Notes: a model not told the origin generated them from the letters alone. A DNA stretch of 33,328 nucleotides from Aeromicrobium sp. PE09-221 (GCF_002174305.1 NZ_MIJB01000004.1:1-33328), one strand, 5' to 3'; positions 1 to 8,548 are shown, counted from the first letter of the stretch. Numbers and translations: made by a program.

Positions 1-1
1 C

Positions 2-208
2 AACGCGGCCATGGAGAGCTTCTTCGCGCTGCTTCAGAAGAACGTCCTCAACCGCCGCGCGTGGGCTACCCGCGAGGAGCTCCGGATCGCCGTCGTGACC
101 TGGATCGAGAGGACCTACCACCGACGCCGCAGGCAGGCCGCTCTCGGACGATTGACCCCCATCGAGTTCGAGACCATCATGACCACGCCAGCCACTCAGG
201 CTGCGTGA
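2..208 (+). CDS. IS3-family transposase OrfB, C-terminal end only (partial)
   Basis: The window opens inside this reading frame, so only about 68 C-terminal residues are seen. NAAMESFFALLQKNVL carries the final acidic residue of the DDE integrase core, and the tail with ERTYHRRRRQ and LTPIEFE is typical of IS3-family OrfB proteins. In a whole element this protein would catalyse cut-and-circularise transposition together with OrfA. OrfA and the rest of OrfB would lie left of the window, so whether the element is intact cannot be judged. The stop at 206-208 is followed within about 30 bases by what looks like the IS terminus, which overlaps the 3' end of the next, opposing gene. It marks the left edge of an accessory region. 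Confidence 0.85.
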   Translation, partial: NAAMESFFALLQKNVLNRRAWATREELRIAVVTWIERTYHRRRRQAALGRLTPIEFETIMTTPATQAA

Positions 209-217
209 CCCAACCTG

Positions 218-568
218 TCACCCGTTCGTGCAGCAGTCCCACTTGCTCACGGCGGACTGACGGCGCCCGCTGGGGCGAATCTCGGCACCCTCTGCGGCCA
301 GCGCTCTTCTCACCGCCTGCTGGCTCACGCCGAAGCGCAGCCCGACCTCCATCAGCGTCAGTCCACCCGCATACAACTCAACCGCTTCGGCGAGGTGGCA
401 CTCATCGAGACCGCGCCGGCGGATCGGGACCGAGCGGCGGACAAGGTGCGCCGCCGCGGTGCGCCGATGAATGCTGTACCGCTCGCCCAGCTCCACGAGT
501 GTCGCGCCCGACTCATACGAAGCCACCAGCTCGTCCACCTGTGCCGGGCTCAGAAAGGTTTGAGTCAT
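218..568 (-). CDS. Two-module helix-turn-helix protein, 3' end possibly altered by the IS
   Basis: This predicted 116-residue protein has two successive helix-turn-helix-like modules: about residues 8-47 (VDELVASYESGATLVELGER) and 58-95 (LYAGGLTLMEVGLRFGVSQQ). Both resemble the HTH at the C-terminus of serine recombinases and similar small DNA-binding proteins that accompany mobile DNA in actinobacteria. No catalytic recombinase domain is present. The start is uncertain: the frame is open to 715, with ATG codons at 586 and 568; 568 places the first HTH close to the N-terminus. The last residues (KWDCCTNG) are encoded by the stretch abutting the opposing IS3 transposase gene, so the original C-terminus may have been replaced by IS-end sequence. 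A specific function is not recognised. Confidence 0.55.
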   Translation of the reverse strand: MTQTFLSPAQVDELVASYESGATLVELGERYSIHRRTAAAHLVRRSVPIRRRGLDECHLAEAVELYAGGLTLMEVGLRFGVSQQAVRRALAAEGAEIRPSGRRQSAVSKWDCCTNG

Positions 569-917
569 CCCAACTGCACGCACCATCCGGCCCCGCTCGT
601 CCACTACAGACGGCTCCAGCGGCCTCCGGTCCCGCCGGTAAGTGCCCCGCGACCGGCGAGAAGCCACGGTATTAAAGGCCGGGCAGGGGTTCTCGAACTC
701 TCTACGGAGGTCCACAATTGAAGACTTACCAGAACACCTGGCATCGACAGAAGTCGGTGTCGGGCGAGGGGCGGCGAAGGCCTCGGCGAGCTGATCGTCA
801 CCCTGATGTGCATCCGGCCCGGTGAACGGGCCGGATGCCCGTTCTGAGCAGGAGACGAGACGGCCTCTGAGGTGAGAGGTGAGCTCGCCGGACAGCTTTC
901 AGTCTTCGTGCGAGGGC
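569..917. other. Stretch without a convincing gene; one strong hairpin
   Basis: I see no reading frame with family features between the HTH gene and the remnant at 918-1164. The one clear structure is an 11-bp perfect inverted repeat at 811-821 and 827-837 (CATCCGGCCCG and its complement) with a 5-base loop. No T-run follows on either strand. It could be a terminator for a neighbouring mobile gene. Confidence 0.5.
811..837. repeat. 11-bp perfect hairpin, terminator-like
   Basis: The arms 811-821 and 827-837 pair perfectly around the loop GTGAA. High-GC hairpins without a U-tract commonly act as terminators in actinobacteria, but no well-supported gene ends here, so the role is unproven. Confidence 0.45.
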
Positions 918-1164
918 TCACTCCCACACGATGAAGGCATCATGTCGATAGTAGAAGTCCAACGCGTCTAAGAGTTGGTCAATGGACGAGGACGTACTCG
1001 AATCCGAGCGCAGCCGCCGCTGCCGGGATGTCTGAATCCTCTTCCACATCATCGAATGCACGGCGTGGACTCGCGTAGAGTGCGTGACCCCATGGGAAAC
1101 GCCCTGGATCGCGCAGCACCTCGCCGAGTGAGGACTGAGTCAGACTGGCCACACATCGAAGCAT
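918..1164 (-). pseudogene. Frameshifted remnant of a small DUF7716-like protein
   Basis: From ATG 1164 the frame reads MLRCVASLTQSSLGEVLRDP and goes on through FPWGHALYASP, an acidic VEEDSD patch and GFEYVLVH to a TGA at 979-981. Skipping one base there continues as DQLLDALDFYYRHDAFIVWE and stops at 918-920. Joined, the two parts give about 82 residues with the layout (FPW, acidic patch, then FYYRHDAFI near the end) that I associate with DUF7716 proteins. That assignment is from memory. The simplest reading is a gene inactivated by a +1 frameshift, or a sequencing error in a T-pair. The frame upstream of 1164 is open but looks non-coding. Lower GC content than the neighbours suggests transfer. 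Confidence 0.4.
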
Positions 1165-1262
1165 TGCACTCCGGATGCTCCAACCACCGCGTGGGCGGCA
1201 CTGTGCGCGGAGCAGGTGTGCCCCGGCCCTGCGTCGCTCAGGCCAACTGTCGCGAGGCCTCT

Positions 1263-2567
1263 TCACCCCTGAGCGTCCTGGCGCAGCCGCGACGCGACGC
1301 CGAGGGACAGTACCGCGGCCACGACCATGTACAGCGCGATCGCCCATGAGCCGCCGAACATATCCAACAGCTCGAGGTAGATCATGGGGACGAACGCCGA
1401 ACCGGCCAGCGTGCCGAGCCCGAGCGCGAGGGACATGCCCGTGTAACGGACGTGCACGTCGAAGGCCGAGGCATAGAGGATGCCCAGCGTGCCGTACGTG
1501 GCGCAGAATCCGACTGTGGCGAGGAGATAGCCCAGGAAGGCCAGCACGAGACTCCCCGAATCGATCAGCCAGAAGGCAGGGAACGCCGTCACACCAACCA
1601 CCACCGATCCGATGCAGAACACCGTGCGCGCGCTGACGCGGTCAGCCAGGGCTCCCGCCAGTGGCAGTCCCGCCAGCGCGACGACCGAACACAGCGTGGC
1701 GATCGTCAGCATCTCACCGCGGCTGTGACCGATGTACTCCGTGCCGTAGGTGAGGCTGAACGTGAACAGCATGTAGAAGACCGCACCGACCACGGCGAAG
1801 CTCAAGGCGGCGAGGACGACGTGCAGCGAGTGCGTCCGGAGTGTCTCCACGATCGGAACACGCGCCTCGCGCCCCTCAGCCTGCATCTCCCTGAACGCCG
1901 GCGTCTCGGAGATCTTGAGGCGGATGACCAAACCGATCAGGACGAGGACGGCGCTCGCCAGGAAGGGCAGTCGCCAGCCCCACGACGAGAACGCCTCGTC
2001 GGTGAGTTGGTTGAGCCCGAGGTAGGCGAGGGTAGCCAAGCTCAGGCCGGACGCCAGTCCGATCTGGGGAATGCTGGCGTACAGACCGCGGCGCTCTGCA
2101 GGGGCGTGCTCGGCGACGATCAGCACGGCTCCGCCCCACTCGCCGCCGAGGGCGAAACCCTGGATGAAGCGCAGCGTCATCAGGATGAGAGGCGCGGCGA
2201 CACCGATCGACTCATAGGTGGGGAGCGCACCGATAGCGAAGGTGGCGGCGCCCATCGTGACGAGCGAGCTCACCAGCATCGTCTTGCGACCGATGCGGTC
2301 CCCGAAGTGGCCGAAGACGATCGATCCGAGCGGACGCCCTATGTAACCGACGGCGATACCGCCGAAGGACAGGATCGTCCCGACAAGCGGGTCGAACTGG
2401 GGGAAGAACAGCGCGTTGAAGACCAGTGCGGCGGCCGTCGTGTACGCGAAGAAATCGAACCACTCGACCGTGGTTCCGATGAGACTCGATGTAGCGATCG
2501 TCCTGATACCCGGCTCGGCCGTGGAATCTTCGCTCTGACGAGGGCTGGGCTGGGTGGTCGACGTCAT
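1263..2567 (-). CDS. MHS-family MFS transporter (metabolite:H+ symporter)
   Basis: This is a 434-residue inner-membrane carrier with about 12 predicted membrane segments. TVEWFDFFAY (about 33-42), the MFS loop GHFGDRIGRK (86-95) and the downstream FIQGFALGGEWGGA stretch place it in the metabolite:H+ symporter group of the major facilitator superfamily (relatives of KgtP, ShiA and ProP), which import small carboxylates and zwitterions with protons. ATG 2567 was chosen because GAGGAG lies seven bases upstream; the frame stays open further upstream but that extension is arginine/proline-rich and unlike the family. It is divergent from the HyuA-like gene across about 360 bases, so it is the probable importer of the substrate used by the catabolic operon. 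The substrate itself cannot be read from the sequence. Confidence 0.9.
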   Translation of the reverse strand: MTSTTQPSPRQSEDSTAEPGIRTIATSSLIGTTVEWFDFFAYTTAAALVFNALFFPQFDPLVGTILSFGGIAVGYIGRPLGSIVFGHFGDRIGRKTMLVSSLVTMGAATFAIGALPTYESIGVAAPLILMTLRFIQGFALGGEWGGAVLIVAEHAPAERRGLYASIPQIGLASGLSLATLAYLGLNQLTDEAFSSWGWRLPFLASAVLVLIGLVIRLKISETPAFREMQAEGREARVPIVETLRTHSLHVVLAALSFAVVGAVFYMLFTFSLTYGTEYIGHSRGEMLTIATLCSVVALAGLPLAGALADRVSARTVFCIGSVVVGVTAFPAFWLIDSGSLVLAFLGYLLATVGFCATYGTLGILYASAFDVHVRYTGMSLALGLGTLAGSAFVPMIYLELLDMFGGSWAIALYMVVAAVLSLGVASRLRQDAQG

Positions 2568-2929
2568 GGATCTCCTCGAGGTGGGATGTATGACCGTGGT
2601 CACAGCCGAGCGTCGCAGCGGCGCGCGTGCCGAGCCATGTGTCACCGGTCCACAAACGGGACGGGCGCGATGGTCGTACGGAGGGGGTCGGGTACCGCTG
2701 TCATGCATCCGGGCATCCCACCGATCCGTCGCCCGCGCGTGGTCGACAGTGATGTCGATCGCCCTTCGCGCCTCATCCCCTGTGCGGGCAGCACGGGTAC
2801 ACGTGCCCGATTGCGGCCACCTGCCCATGGTGAGTGATCGGTACGGTTGCCTAGCGTCATGGATGTGAGGTGGCACACGCCGACCTCGGGCCGCATCCGC
2901 GGCCACCTGCGAACGACCCAGGAGTACCC
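2568..2929. promoter_or_regulatory. Divergent control region, MHS transporter / catabolic operon
   Basis: This 362-base region separates the two divergent transcription units and shows no convincing gene. Candidate operators are TGACC-GT-GGTCA at 2591-2602 just upstream of the transporter, TCGACA-GTGA-TGTCGA at 2743-2758, and CGGGTAC-AC-GTGCCCG at 2794-2809 (one mismatch). A possible -10 (TAGCGT, 2852-2857) lies in the string TAGCGTCATGG; almost the same string occurs upstream of the HMG-CoA reductase gene, which suggests common control, perhaps by the PucR-type regulator at 9368. All site assignments are inference from symmetry and position. Confidence 0.45.
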
Positions 2930-4987
2930 ATGACCCTTCACGTGGGCATCGACGTCGGCGGCACCTTCACCGACGCAGTGGCCCTGTCCGACGGACGCGC
3001 CTTCCGTGCCAAGGCATTCTCGACCAAGGACGTGACGACGGGCATCCTCGCCGCGCTCGACGTCCTACGCGAGCGCATCGGCCGGACGCAGGACGACTTC
3101 ATCGCCTCCATCGACCGGTTCGTGCTCGGCAACACGATCGTGACCAATGCCGTCGACGAGCAGAAGTACGCCCCCGTGGCCCTGCTGACCACGACGGGCT
3201 TCCGGGACACCCTGCGCATCGCACGGTCGGCCCGCACCGACGAACGCGATCCCCACGCCATGGGTCCGCCGCAGGAAGTGGTGGAGCGTCGCCGGATCCT
3301 CGAGGTCGACGAACGCGTCGACGCCCGTGGGACGGTACTCGTGCCACTAGCGCAGGAGCAGATCAAACTCGCGGTCGACGAGGCGATCGCCACCGGAGCC
3401 GAGGCGATCGCCGTATGCCTGCTGTGGTCGTTCCGCAACCCGGCCCACGAGGAGGCGATCGGCCGCTACCTCGACGCCAACCACCCCGACCTCCCGTACA
3501 CGCTGTCGAGCAGCCTGACACCGGTCTACCGGGAGTACGAGCGCATGGTGACGACAGCGCTCGACGCCGCGGTCAAGCCCCTCGTCGCCACCCACTTCCA
3601 CGAGCTCGCCGCGCGGCTCGCAGAGGCCGGACTACGCACCCCGGTGCAGATCATGCAGGTCCACGGGGGGTTCCTCTCCGTCGAGGAGACGTCGAAGGCA
3701 CCGATCTCGATGTTCAACTCCGGACCCGTCGGCGGCGTGACGGGGGCGCGTCTGCTCGGCGAGCAGCTCGGCCGGACCCGCGTTCTGACCGCGGACATGG
3801 GCGGGACGAGCCTCGATGCCGCCGCGATCATGGAGGGTGAGTTCCGGGTACTCCCCCGAGCCGAGGTGGGCGGTTTGCCGACGAGCCTGACCGCCGTGGA
3901 CATCGAGACCATCGGTGCCGGTGGCGGCAGCCTGGCCTGGGTGGACGGACGCGGTTTGATGCGCGTCGGGCCGCACAGCGCCGGCTCCACGCCCGGTCCC
4001 GCCTGTTACGGCGCGGGTGGAGAACGCCCCGCAGTCACCGACGCCGCGCTGGCGCTCGGGCTCATCAACCCCGACTACTACCTCGGGGGGACCGTCTCCC
4101 TCTACCCCGACATCGCCAGGGAGGCCCTCCGCGCGCATGTCGCGGAGCCGCTCGGCATCGACGTCGAGGAGGCGGCCCAGGGTGTCTACCGGCTGGCGAC
4201 GTCCCAGATGTCCAACGCCCTGCGCAAGATCACCGTCAACCGCGGCCACGACCCTCGCGAGTTCACCCTGGTCGGCTTCGGTGGAGCCTGTGGGCTGTTC
4301 GCCGCGGCCATCGCACGCGAGGCCGGCGTACGGGAGGTCGTCATCCCGCGCAATGCCGCCGTCTTCTCCGCCTACGGCCTGATGCACGCCGACTCGGTGT
4401 ACTCCGCCGTCCGCACCAGCCCATGGACCATGAGCGACGCCGCTAGCGCCCTCGAGGTCGAGTTCGCTCAGCTCGAGGCCCGGGCAAACGAGTGGTTCGA
4501 GGCCGAGGGCATCGCGCCGTCGCATCGCGAGCTCCACCGCGAGGCGGACATGAAGTTCGTCGGCCAGATCTTCGAGGTGACCACGTCGTTGCCCCCCGGC
4601 CCGTTCACCGAGGAGGACAAGGCCGAGCTGCGCCGACGCTTCATCCGGGACTACGAGGAGGAGTTCGGCTCGGGGACGGCATGGACCGAGACCGAGGTGC
4701 TGCTGGTCAACACACGGGTCCGGGCAGTCGGCCGCAGCGAGATCCAGGACGTGCAGACCATCATCGCCGAGGATCGTGCGGACCGGGGGAGCCACCGCCG
4801 GGAGGTGGTCGAGCCGTATGGGACGCGAGTAGAGGTCGACGTCCACCGTGACTTCGCGCAGATCGGCCGTGCCGAGGGCCCGTGCCTTCTCGAGGAGCCC
4901 GACACCACCATCTACGTCCCGTCCGGCGCCGTCGTCGAACTGACCCCGCAGGGGCACTTCGCCCTACGCCTCGACGCCGCCCTCTGA
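2930..4987 (+). CDS. HyuA-like ATPase subunit (hydantoinase/oxoprolinase/carboxylase family)
   Basis: This 685-residue protein has the full HyuA layout: an N-terminal actin-like ATPase half starting GIDVGGTFTD (6-15), a second phosphate loop ADMGGTSLD (288-296), the glycine-rich GAGGGS (329-334) and the conserved GPHSAGSTPGPACYG stretch. In this family ATP drives ring opening of hydantoins, 5-oxoproline or caprolactam, or activates bicarbonate and ketone in acetone and acetophenone carboxylases. The start at 2930 has AGGAG five bases upstream; the frame is open to 2870 but without family character. It is first of a tandem set and followed after 15 bases by the HyuB-like partner. The gamma-like tail on that partner makes an ATP-dependent carboxylase at least as likely as a hydantoinase. 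Confidence 0.92.
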   Translation: MTLHVGIDVGGTFTDAVALSDGRAFRAKAFSTKDVTTGILAALDVLRERIGRTQDDFIASIDRFVLGNTIVTNAVDEQKYAPVALLTTTGFRDTLRIARSARTDERDPHAMGPPQEVVERRRILEVDERVDARGTVLVPLAQEQIKLAVDEAIATGAEAIAVCLLWSFRNPAHEEAIGRYLDANHPDLPYTLSSSLTPVYREYERMVTTALDAAVKPLVATHFHELAARLAEAGLRTPVQIMQVHGGFLSVEETSKAPISMFNSGPVGGVTGARLLGEQLGRTRVLTADMGGTSLDAAAIMEGEFRVLPRAEVGGLPTSLTAVDIETIGAGGGSLAWVDGRGLMRVGPHSAGSTPGPACYGAGGERPAVTDAALALGLINPDYYLGGTVSLYPDIAREALRAHVAEPLGIDVEEAAQGVYRLATSQMSNALRKITVNRGHDPREFTLVGFGGACGLFAAAIAREAGVREVVIPRNAAVFSAYGLMHADSVYSAVRTSPWTMSDAASALEVEFAQLEARANEWFEAEGIAPSHRELHREADMKFVGQIFEVTTSLPPGPFTEEDKAELRRRFIRDYEEEFGSGTAWTETEVLLVNTRVRAVGRSEIQDVQTIIAEDRADRGSHRREVVEPYGTRVEVDVHRDFAQIGRAEGPCLLEEPDTTIYVPSGAVVELTPQGHFALRLDAAL

Positions 4988-5002
4988 GACCAGGAGCCCA
5001 CT

Positions 5003-7210
5003 ATGACCAGTACCCACCAGCTGCCTGCCGGTGTCGACCCCGTCCGTCTCGAGGTCATCCGGATGCGCCTCGACTCCATCGTGGAGGAGATGGGGATCGC
5101 GATGATCCGATCCTCAGGGTCGCCCGTCATCACCGAGGCAGGCGACTTCAACACCGCGCTCTTCGATCCCGAGGGCAAGATCTATGCCTACTCCGACTAC
5201 GTCCAGTTCCACATCGGCTCGGGCAGCGTGGCCGTCGAGGAGCTCGTCAAGGCGATCGAGGGCGAGCCGCTGCACCCAGGTGATGCCTTCATCAGCAACG
5301 ATCCCCACACATCCGGGGCGAGCCATCCACCGGACACCAACATCATCTCGCCGATCTTTCACGGCGAGGAGCTCATCGGGTGGGCCCAGTCGCAGGCACA
5401 CCTCGTCGACGTCGGTGGCATGACGCCCGGTGGGTTCGCCCCGGGCGCGTACGACTGCTACAGCGAGGCGCTGCGGCTGCCACCGGGAGTCAAGATCTTC
5501 GACCGCGGCGAGCCGGTCGAATGGGTTCGACGTCTCGTCCTCAACAACGTCCGCGTGCCGGCGCTGTTCTGGAACGACGTCCGCTCGCTCATCGCCAGCA
5601 ACACGACCGGCATCCGCCGCCTGCTCGACACGATCGAGGAGTTCGGCATCGAGGACTTCCGCGAGTACACGCGGCTGAGCTTCGAGCTCGCGGAGAACGT
5701 CGTCCGTTCGCGTATCACGGCCATCCCAGACGGCACCTACCGCGCCGAGGAGTGGACCGAGCACAACGGACACGTCGACGACCTGTTCAAGGTGGCCTGC
5801 ACGATGACGAAGGCGGCCGGGCAGATCACCTTCGATTTCTCCGGCTCCAGCGACCAGACCGACGGCTTCGTCAACTGCAGCTACGGCGCCCTCGTCGGCA
5901 GCGTGGCGTCGGCAGTCGTGCCGATCCTCGCCTGGGACGTGCCCTTTAACGAGGGCGTCATGACGGCCTTCGACGTCCAGGCGCCGTCGGGCTCCATCGT
6001 CAACCCCGTCCCCCCGGCGCCGATCAGCAACGGACATCTGACGACCGGTGCACGGGTCAGCCGGGTGGTCACCAAGCTGCTCAACGAGGCGTGCGGACGC
6101 AGCGACGACGAACAGGTGCGCTCGCGGGCCCAGGGCGTGTGGGCCGACTCGTGGACCGGTGGCATCTCGGCCGGCACGAGCGACGAGGGCGAGTACTTCG
6201 TGCTGTTCAACATGGACGGCGGCGGCATGGGCGCCGGCGCGCAACCGAATCGCGACGGGCTCGACTGCGCCGGGATGATGACGCAGGTCAACAACCTGCT
6301 CCCGGACGTCGAGATGAACGAGATGCTCTACCCGGTCCTGTACCTGTGGAAGCAGCTCAATGTCGAGAGCGCGGGCCACGGTGCGCACCGTGGCGGGCTC
6401 GGGCTGCAGTTCGCCTGGACCCTGCACGGCGCGCAACAGGTGGTGCAGACGGTCTTCGCGCCCAGCGCGTCAGTCGTCGCCGACGGCTACGCCGGTGGCC
6501 TGCCAGGCGGCGGGAGCGGGCACCGGGTGTTGCGCTCGACGAACGTCCAGAGGCTCATGGGCAGCGGATCGTCACCCCGTGCGGACCGGCTCGCCAGCGA
6601 GGCCGAGGAGCTTCTCGAGGTGAACCAACAGTCCGTGCCGATCGCTGTCGGCGACGTGTTCGAGCAGTGGATCGCCGGCGGTGGCGGCTACGGCGATCCA
6701 CTGCTGCGTGATCCGGAGGCCGTCCGCGCCGACGTGTCCGACGGATACGTATCCGCGGAGGTCGCGGAGAACGTCTACGGTGTCGCCCTCGACGGCGATC
6801 CCCGGAGCGGTGTCGCGGTGAACCTGAAGGCGACACGGGAGCTTCGACGCACCCTGCGAGCGGAGCGCGTGAAGGGTGGCGACGGCTTGCTGGACGTCCC
6901 GGACCCCGCCAGAGCCACCGCTGCTAGCCCTGGTCCCGGTACCGCCGACGCTTCGCGGCCACGGCGTGACGCCTCCGGCTGGTTCTGCCCGGCCTCCGGT
7001 GCTCGACTGGGCACCGCGGATTCCTGGGAGGCCGCCGCCCACCGGGTGGTCCGGCCGGCCGCCGAGCGACTCGCGGAGTTCGGCGTGCGCGCCCGCACTC
7101 GAGACGACGACTCCGCGGAGGTCCTGCTCGAGGAGCTGTACAGTCCGGCGTGCGGGACCCTGCTCGCCGCGCGGATCGTCGTCGGACAGGAGGGAGGCTC
7201 GGATGCGTGA
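5003..7210 (+). CDS. HyuB-like subunit fused to a carboxylase gamma-like C-terminal domain
   Basis: This 735-residue protein comprises a complete HyuB domain (about 10-580), a linker rich in Ala, Pro and Gly (about 620-655) and an extra C-terminal module. In the HyuB part, NDPH (99-102), H108-x2-D111 and H133 reproduce the spacing (3 and 22 residues) of the metal ligands I recall for the alpha subunit of acetone carboxylase. The tail from W660 (WFCPASGARL, then VLLEELYSPACGTLL) follows the pattern of the small gamma subunit of acetone/acetophenone carboxylases, in which a Cys/Gly knuckle is followed after about 50 residues by a (Y)CPxCGTLL motif; here C662 and C717 remain but other cysteines are lost. 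The start has AGGAG upstream at 4992-4996. The stop overlaps the CoA-transferase start by 8 bases, implying one transcript. Hydantoinase/lactamase activity remains possible. Confidence 0.88.
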   Translation: MTSTHQLPAGVDPVRLEVIRMRLDSIVEEMGIAMIRSSGSPVITEAGDFNTALFDPEGKIYAYSDYVQFHIGSGSVAVEELVKAIEGEPLHPGDAFISNDPHTSGASHPPDTNIISPIFHGEELIGWAQSQAHLVDVGGMTPGGFAPGAYDCYSEALRLPPGVKIFDRGEPVEWVRRLVLNNVRVPALFWNDVRSLIASNTTGIRRLLDTIEEFGIEDFREYTRLSFELAENVVRSRITAIPDGTYRAEEWTEHNGHVDDLFKVACTMTKAAGQITFDFSGSSDQTDGFVNCSYGALVGSVASAVVPILAWDVPFNEGVMTAFDVQAPSGSIVNPVPPAPISNGHLTTGARVSRVVTKLLNEACGRSDDEQVRSRAQGVWADSWTGGISAGTSDEGEYFVLFNMDGGGMGAGAQPNRDGLDCAGMMTQVNNLLPDVEMNEMLYPVLYLWKQLNVESAGHGAHRGGLGLQFAWTLHGAQQVVQTVFAPSASVVADGYAGGLPGGGSGHRVLRSTNVQRLMGSGSSPRADRLASEAEELLEVNQQSVPIAVGDVFEQWIAGGGGYGDPLLRDPEAVRADVSDGYVSAEVAENVYGVALDGDPRSGVAVNLKATRELRRTLRAERVKGGDGLLDVPDPARATAASPGPGTADASRPRRDASGWFCPASGARLGTADSWEAAAHRVVRPAAERLAEFGVRARTRDDDSAEVLLEELYSPACGTLLAARIVVGQEGGSDA

Positions 7211-8465
7211 ACTCGACGATCTGCTGGACGCGCTGCGCGACCAAGGAACCGGACCGGGCGCCTTGGACGGGGTCGTCGTCCTGGACATCACCCGTGTGGT
7301 CGCCGGACCGTTCTGCTCCATGGTCCTGGCCGACCTGGGCGCGACGGTCGTGAAGATCGAGCATCCAGATGACCCGGACTACACGCGCGAGTTCCCACCG
7401 CACCTCGATGTCCCCGACGGCGAGGATCCGGTGAGTGGGTTCTTCGCGCAGTACAACCGCAACAAGCTCGGCCTCACGCTCAATCTGGGCCACGAGGAAG
7501 GCCGACGGGTGTTGAAGTCGCTGGCGGCTCGCGCCGACGTCCTGGTCGAGAACTTCCGCGCCGGCACGATGGACAAGCTGGGGATCGGCTGGGACGTGCT
7601 GCGCGAGGTGAATCCACGCCTGGTCTACACGGCGTTGTCCGGGTACGGCCAGACCGGGCCCTACCGCCGCCGGCCCGCCTACGACAACAGCGCCCAGGCC
7701 ACAGGGGGACTGTGGTCGATGAACGGCGAGCAGGGCCGGCCCCCGGTCCGTGTCGGCACCATCATCGGCGACCTCTCGGCCAGCCTGTACGGCGTCATCG
7801 GGACCCTCGCGGCGCTCCGACACGCCGAGGCCTCCGGGCGGGGGCAGTTGGTGGATATCTCCCAGCAGGACTCGGTGCTCAGCCTCACCGAGAACGCGGT
7901 GGTCTCGTACACCGTAGACGGCAAGGTACCGGAGCCGATGGGCAATCAGCATCCGTTCGTCCGTCCCTACGAGCTCTTCCCGTGCCGCGACGGCTACGTC
8001 TTCTTCGGCGGGTACACAGACAAGTTCTGGCGGATCAGCTGTGAGCTGTTCGGCACGCCCGAGGTCGTCGAGAACGAGTCGATCGACACGATGGCCAAAC
8101 GTTTCGTCCCGGAGGTCTACGAGTCCATAGTGCGACCCATCGTGAACAGCTGGTTCGAACACCGCACGAAGGCCGAACTCGAGGAACTCGCCGACGACCT
8201 CGTGCCTCTGAGCGCGGTGAAGGACATCGCCGAGGCCGTGGCCGACCCGCAGATCGCCGCCCGGGAGATGGTGGTCGATGTCGACTATCCCGGCCACGGA
8301 CCACTGCGAATGTTCGGCAACCCCGTCCGGTTGAGCGCCACCCCCGCGCGACCGGTCGCCCGGGCACCGCGCCTGAGCGAGCACACGACCGAGATCCTCA
8401 GCCGGATCGCCGGGCTCGACCAGGAGACGATCGACAAGCTTCGCGCCGACGGGACGATCCGATGA
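7203..8465 (+). CDS. CaiB/BaiF family (class III) CoA-transferase
   Basis: This 420-residue protein is of normal length for a family III CoA-transferase. It contains LDITRVVAGPFCSMVLADLG near the N-terminus, the VKIEHP motif, FAQYNRNKLGLTL and VENFRAGTM, and the catalytic aspartate in GTIIGDLSAS (D190, equivalent to Asp169 of formyl-CoA transferase). The family moves CoA between acyl-CoA and a free carboxylate through an aspartyl-CoA anhydride. The ATG lies inside the end of the HyuB-like gene (8-base overlap) behind a strong GGAGGGAGG site. Given downstream HMG-CoA enzymes, plausible acceptors are C5-C6 dicarboxylates such as 3-methylglutaconate or 3-hydroxy-3-methylglutarate (the human family member SUGCT acts on the latter), but the substrate is inferred only from context. 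Confidence 0.93.
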   Translation: MRELDDLLDALRDQGTGPGALDGVVVLDITRVVAGPFCSMVLADLGATVVKIEHPDDPDYTREFPPHLDVPDGEDPVSGFFAQYNRNKLGLTLNLGHEEGRRVLKSLAARADVLVENFRAGTMDKLGIGWDVLREVNPRLVYTALSGYGQTGPYRRRPAYDNSAQATGGLWSMNGEQGRPPVRVGTIIGDLSASLYGVIGTLAALRHAEASGRGQLVDISQQDSVLSLTENAVVSYTVDGKVPEPMGNQHPFVRPYELFPCRDGYVFFGGYTDKFWRISCELFGTPEVVENESIDTMAKRFVPEVYESIVRPIVNSWFEHRTKAELEELADDLVPLSAVKDIAEAVADPQIAAREMVVDVDYPGHGPLRMFGNPVRLSATPARPVARAPRLSEHTTEILSRIAGLDQETIDKLRADGTIR

Positions 8466-8548
8466 GTGAGTGCCAGCGAGCGGCCGGCGGGCTCATCGTC
8501 GCGTCACCGGCGTACTGCTCGTCTTTGCCTGCGGGGATGGCGCGATGA
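8462..8548 (+). other. 28-codon mini-ORF bridging two genes by ATGA overlaps
   Basis: The frame starts in the ATGA that ends the CoA-transferase gene and stops in the ATGA that starts the crotonase gene, filling the 79-base gap exactly. It begins MSECQRA and the DNA (ATGAGTGAGTGCCAGCGAG) resembles the ATGAGCGAGCGGAGCGAGC strings at the folB and folE junctions in this window. It may serve translational coupling, or may be a decayed copy of the same repeat. No protein family is recognised. Confidence 0.3.

Noticed and set aside
1452..2837. Long open frame on the plus strand (461 codons) opposite the MHS transporter
   Set aside because: It is antisense to a clear membrane carrier, is rich in Arg/Glu/Asp/Gln as expected from GC-rich shadow frames, and has no family motif.
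5114..6436. Long minus-strand frame opposite the HyuB-like gene
   Set aside because: Shadow of codon-position GC bias; composition is Arg/Val/Asp/Ala-rich and no domain is recognisable.
6924..8384. Long minus-strand frame opposite the CoA-transferase
   Set aside because: Antisense to an intact CaiB-family gene with catalytic residues; no motif of its own.
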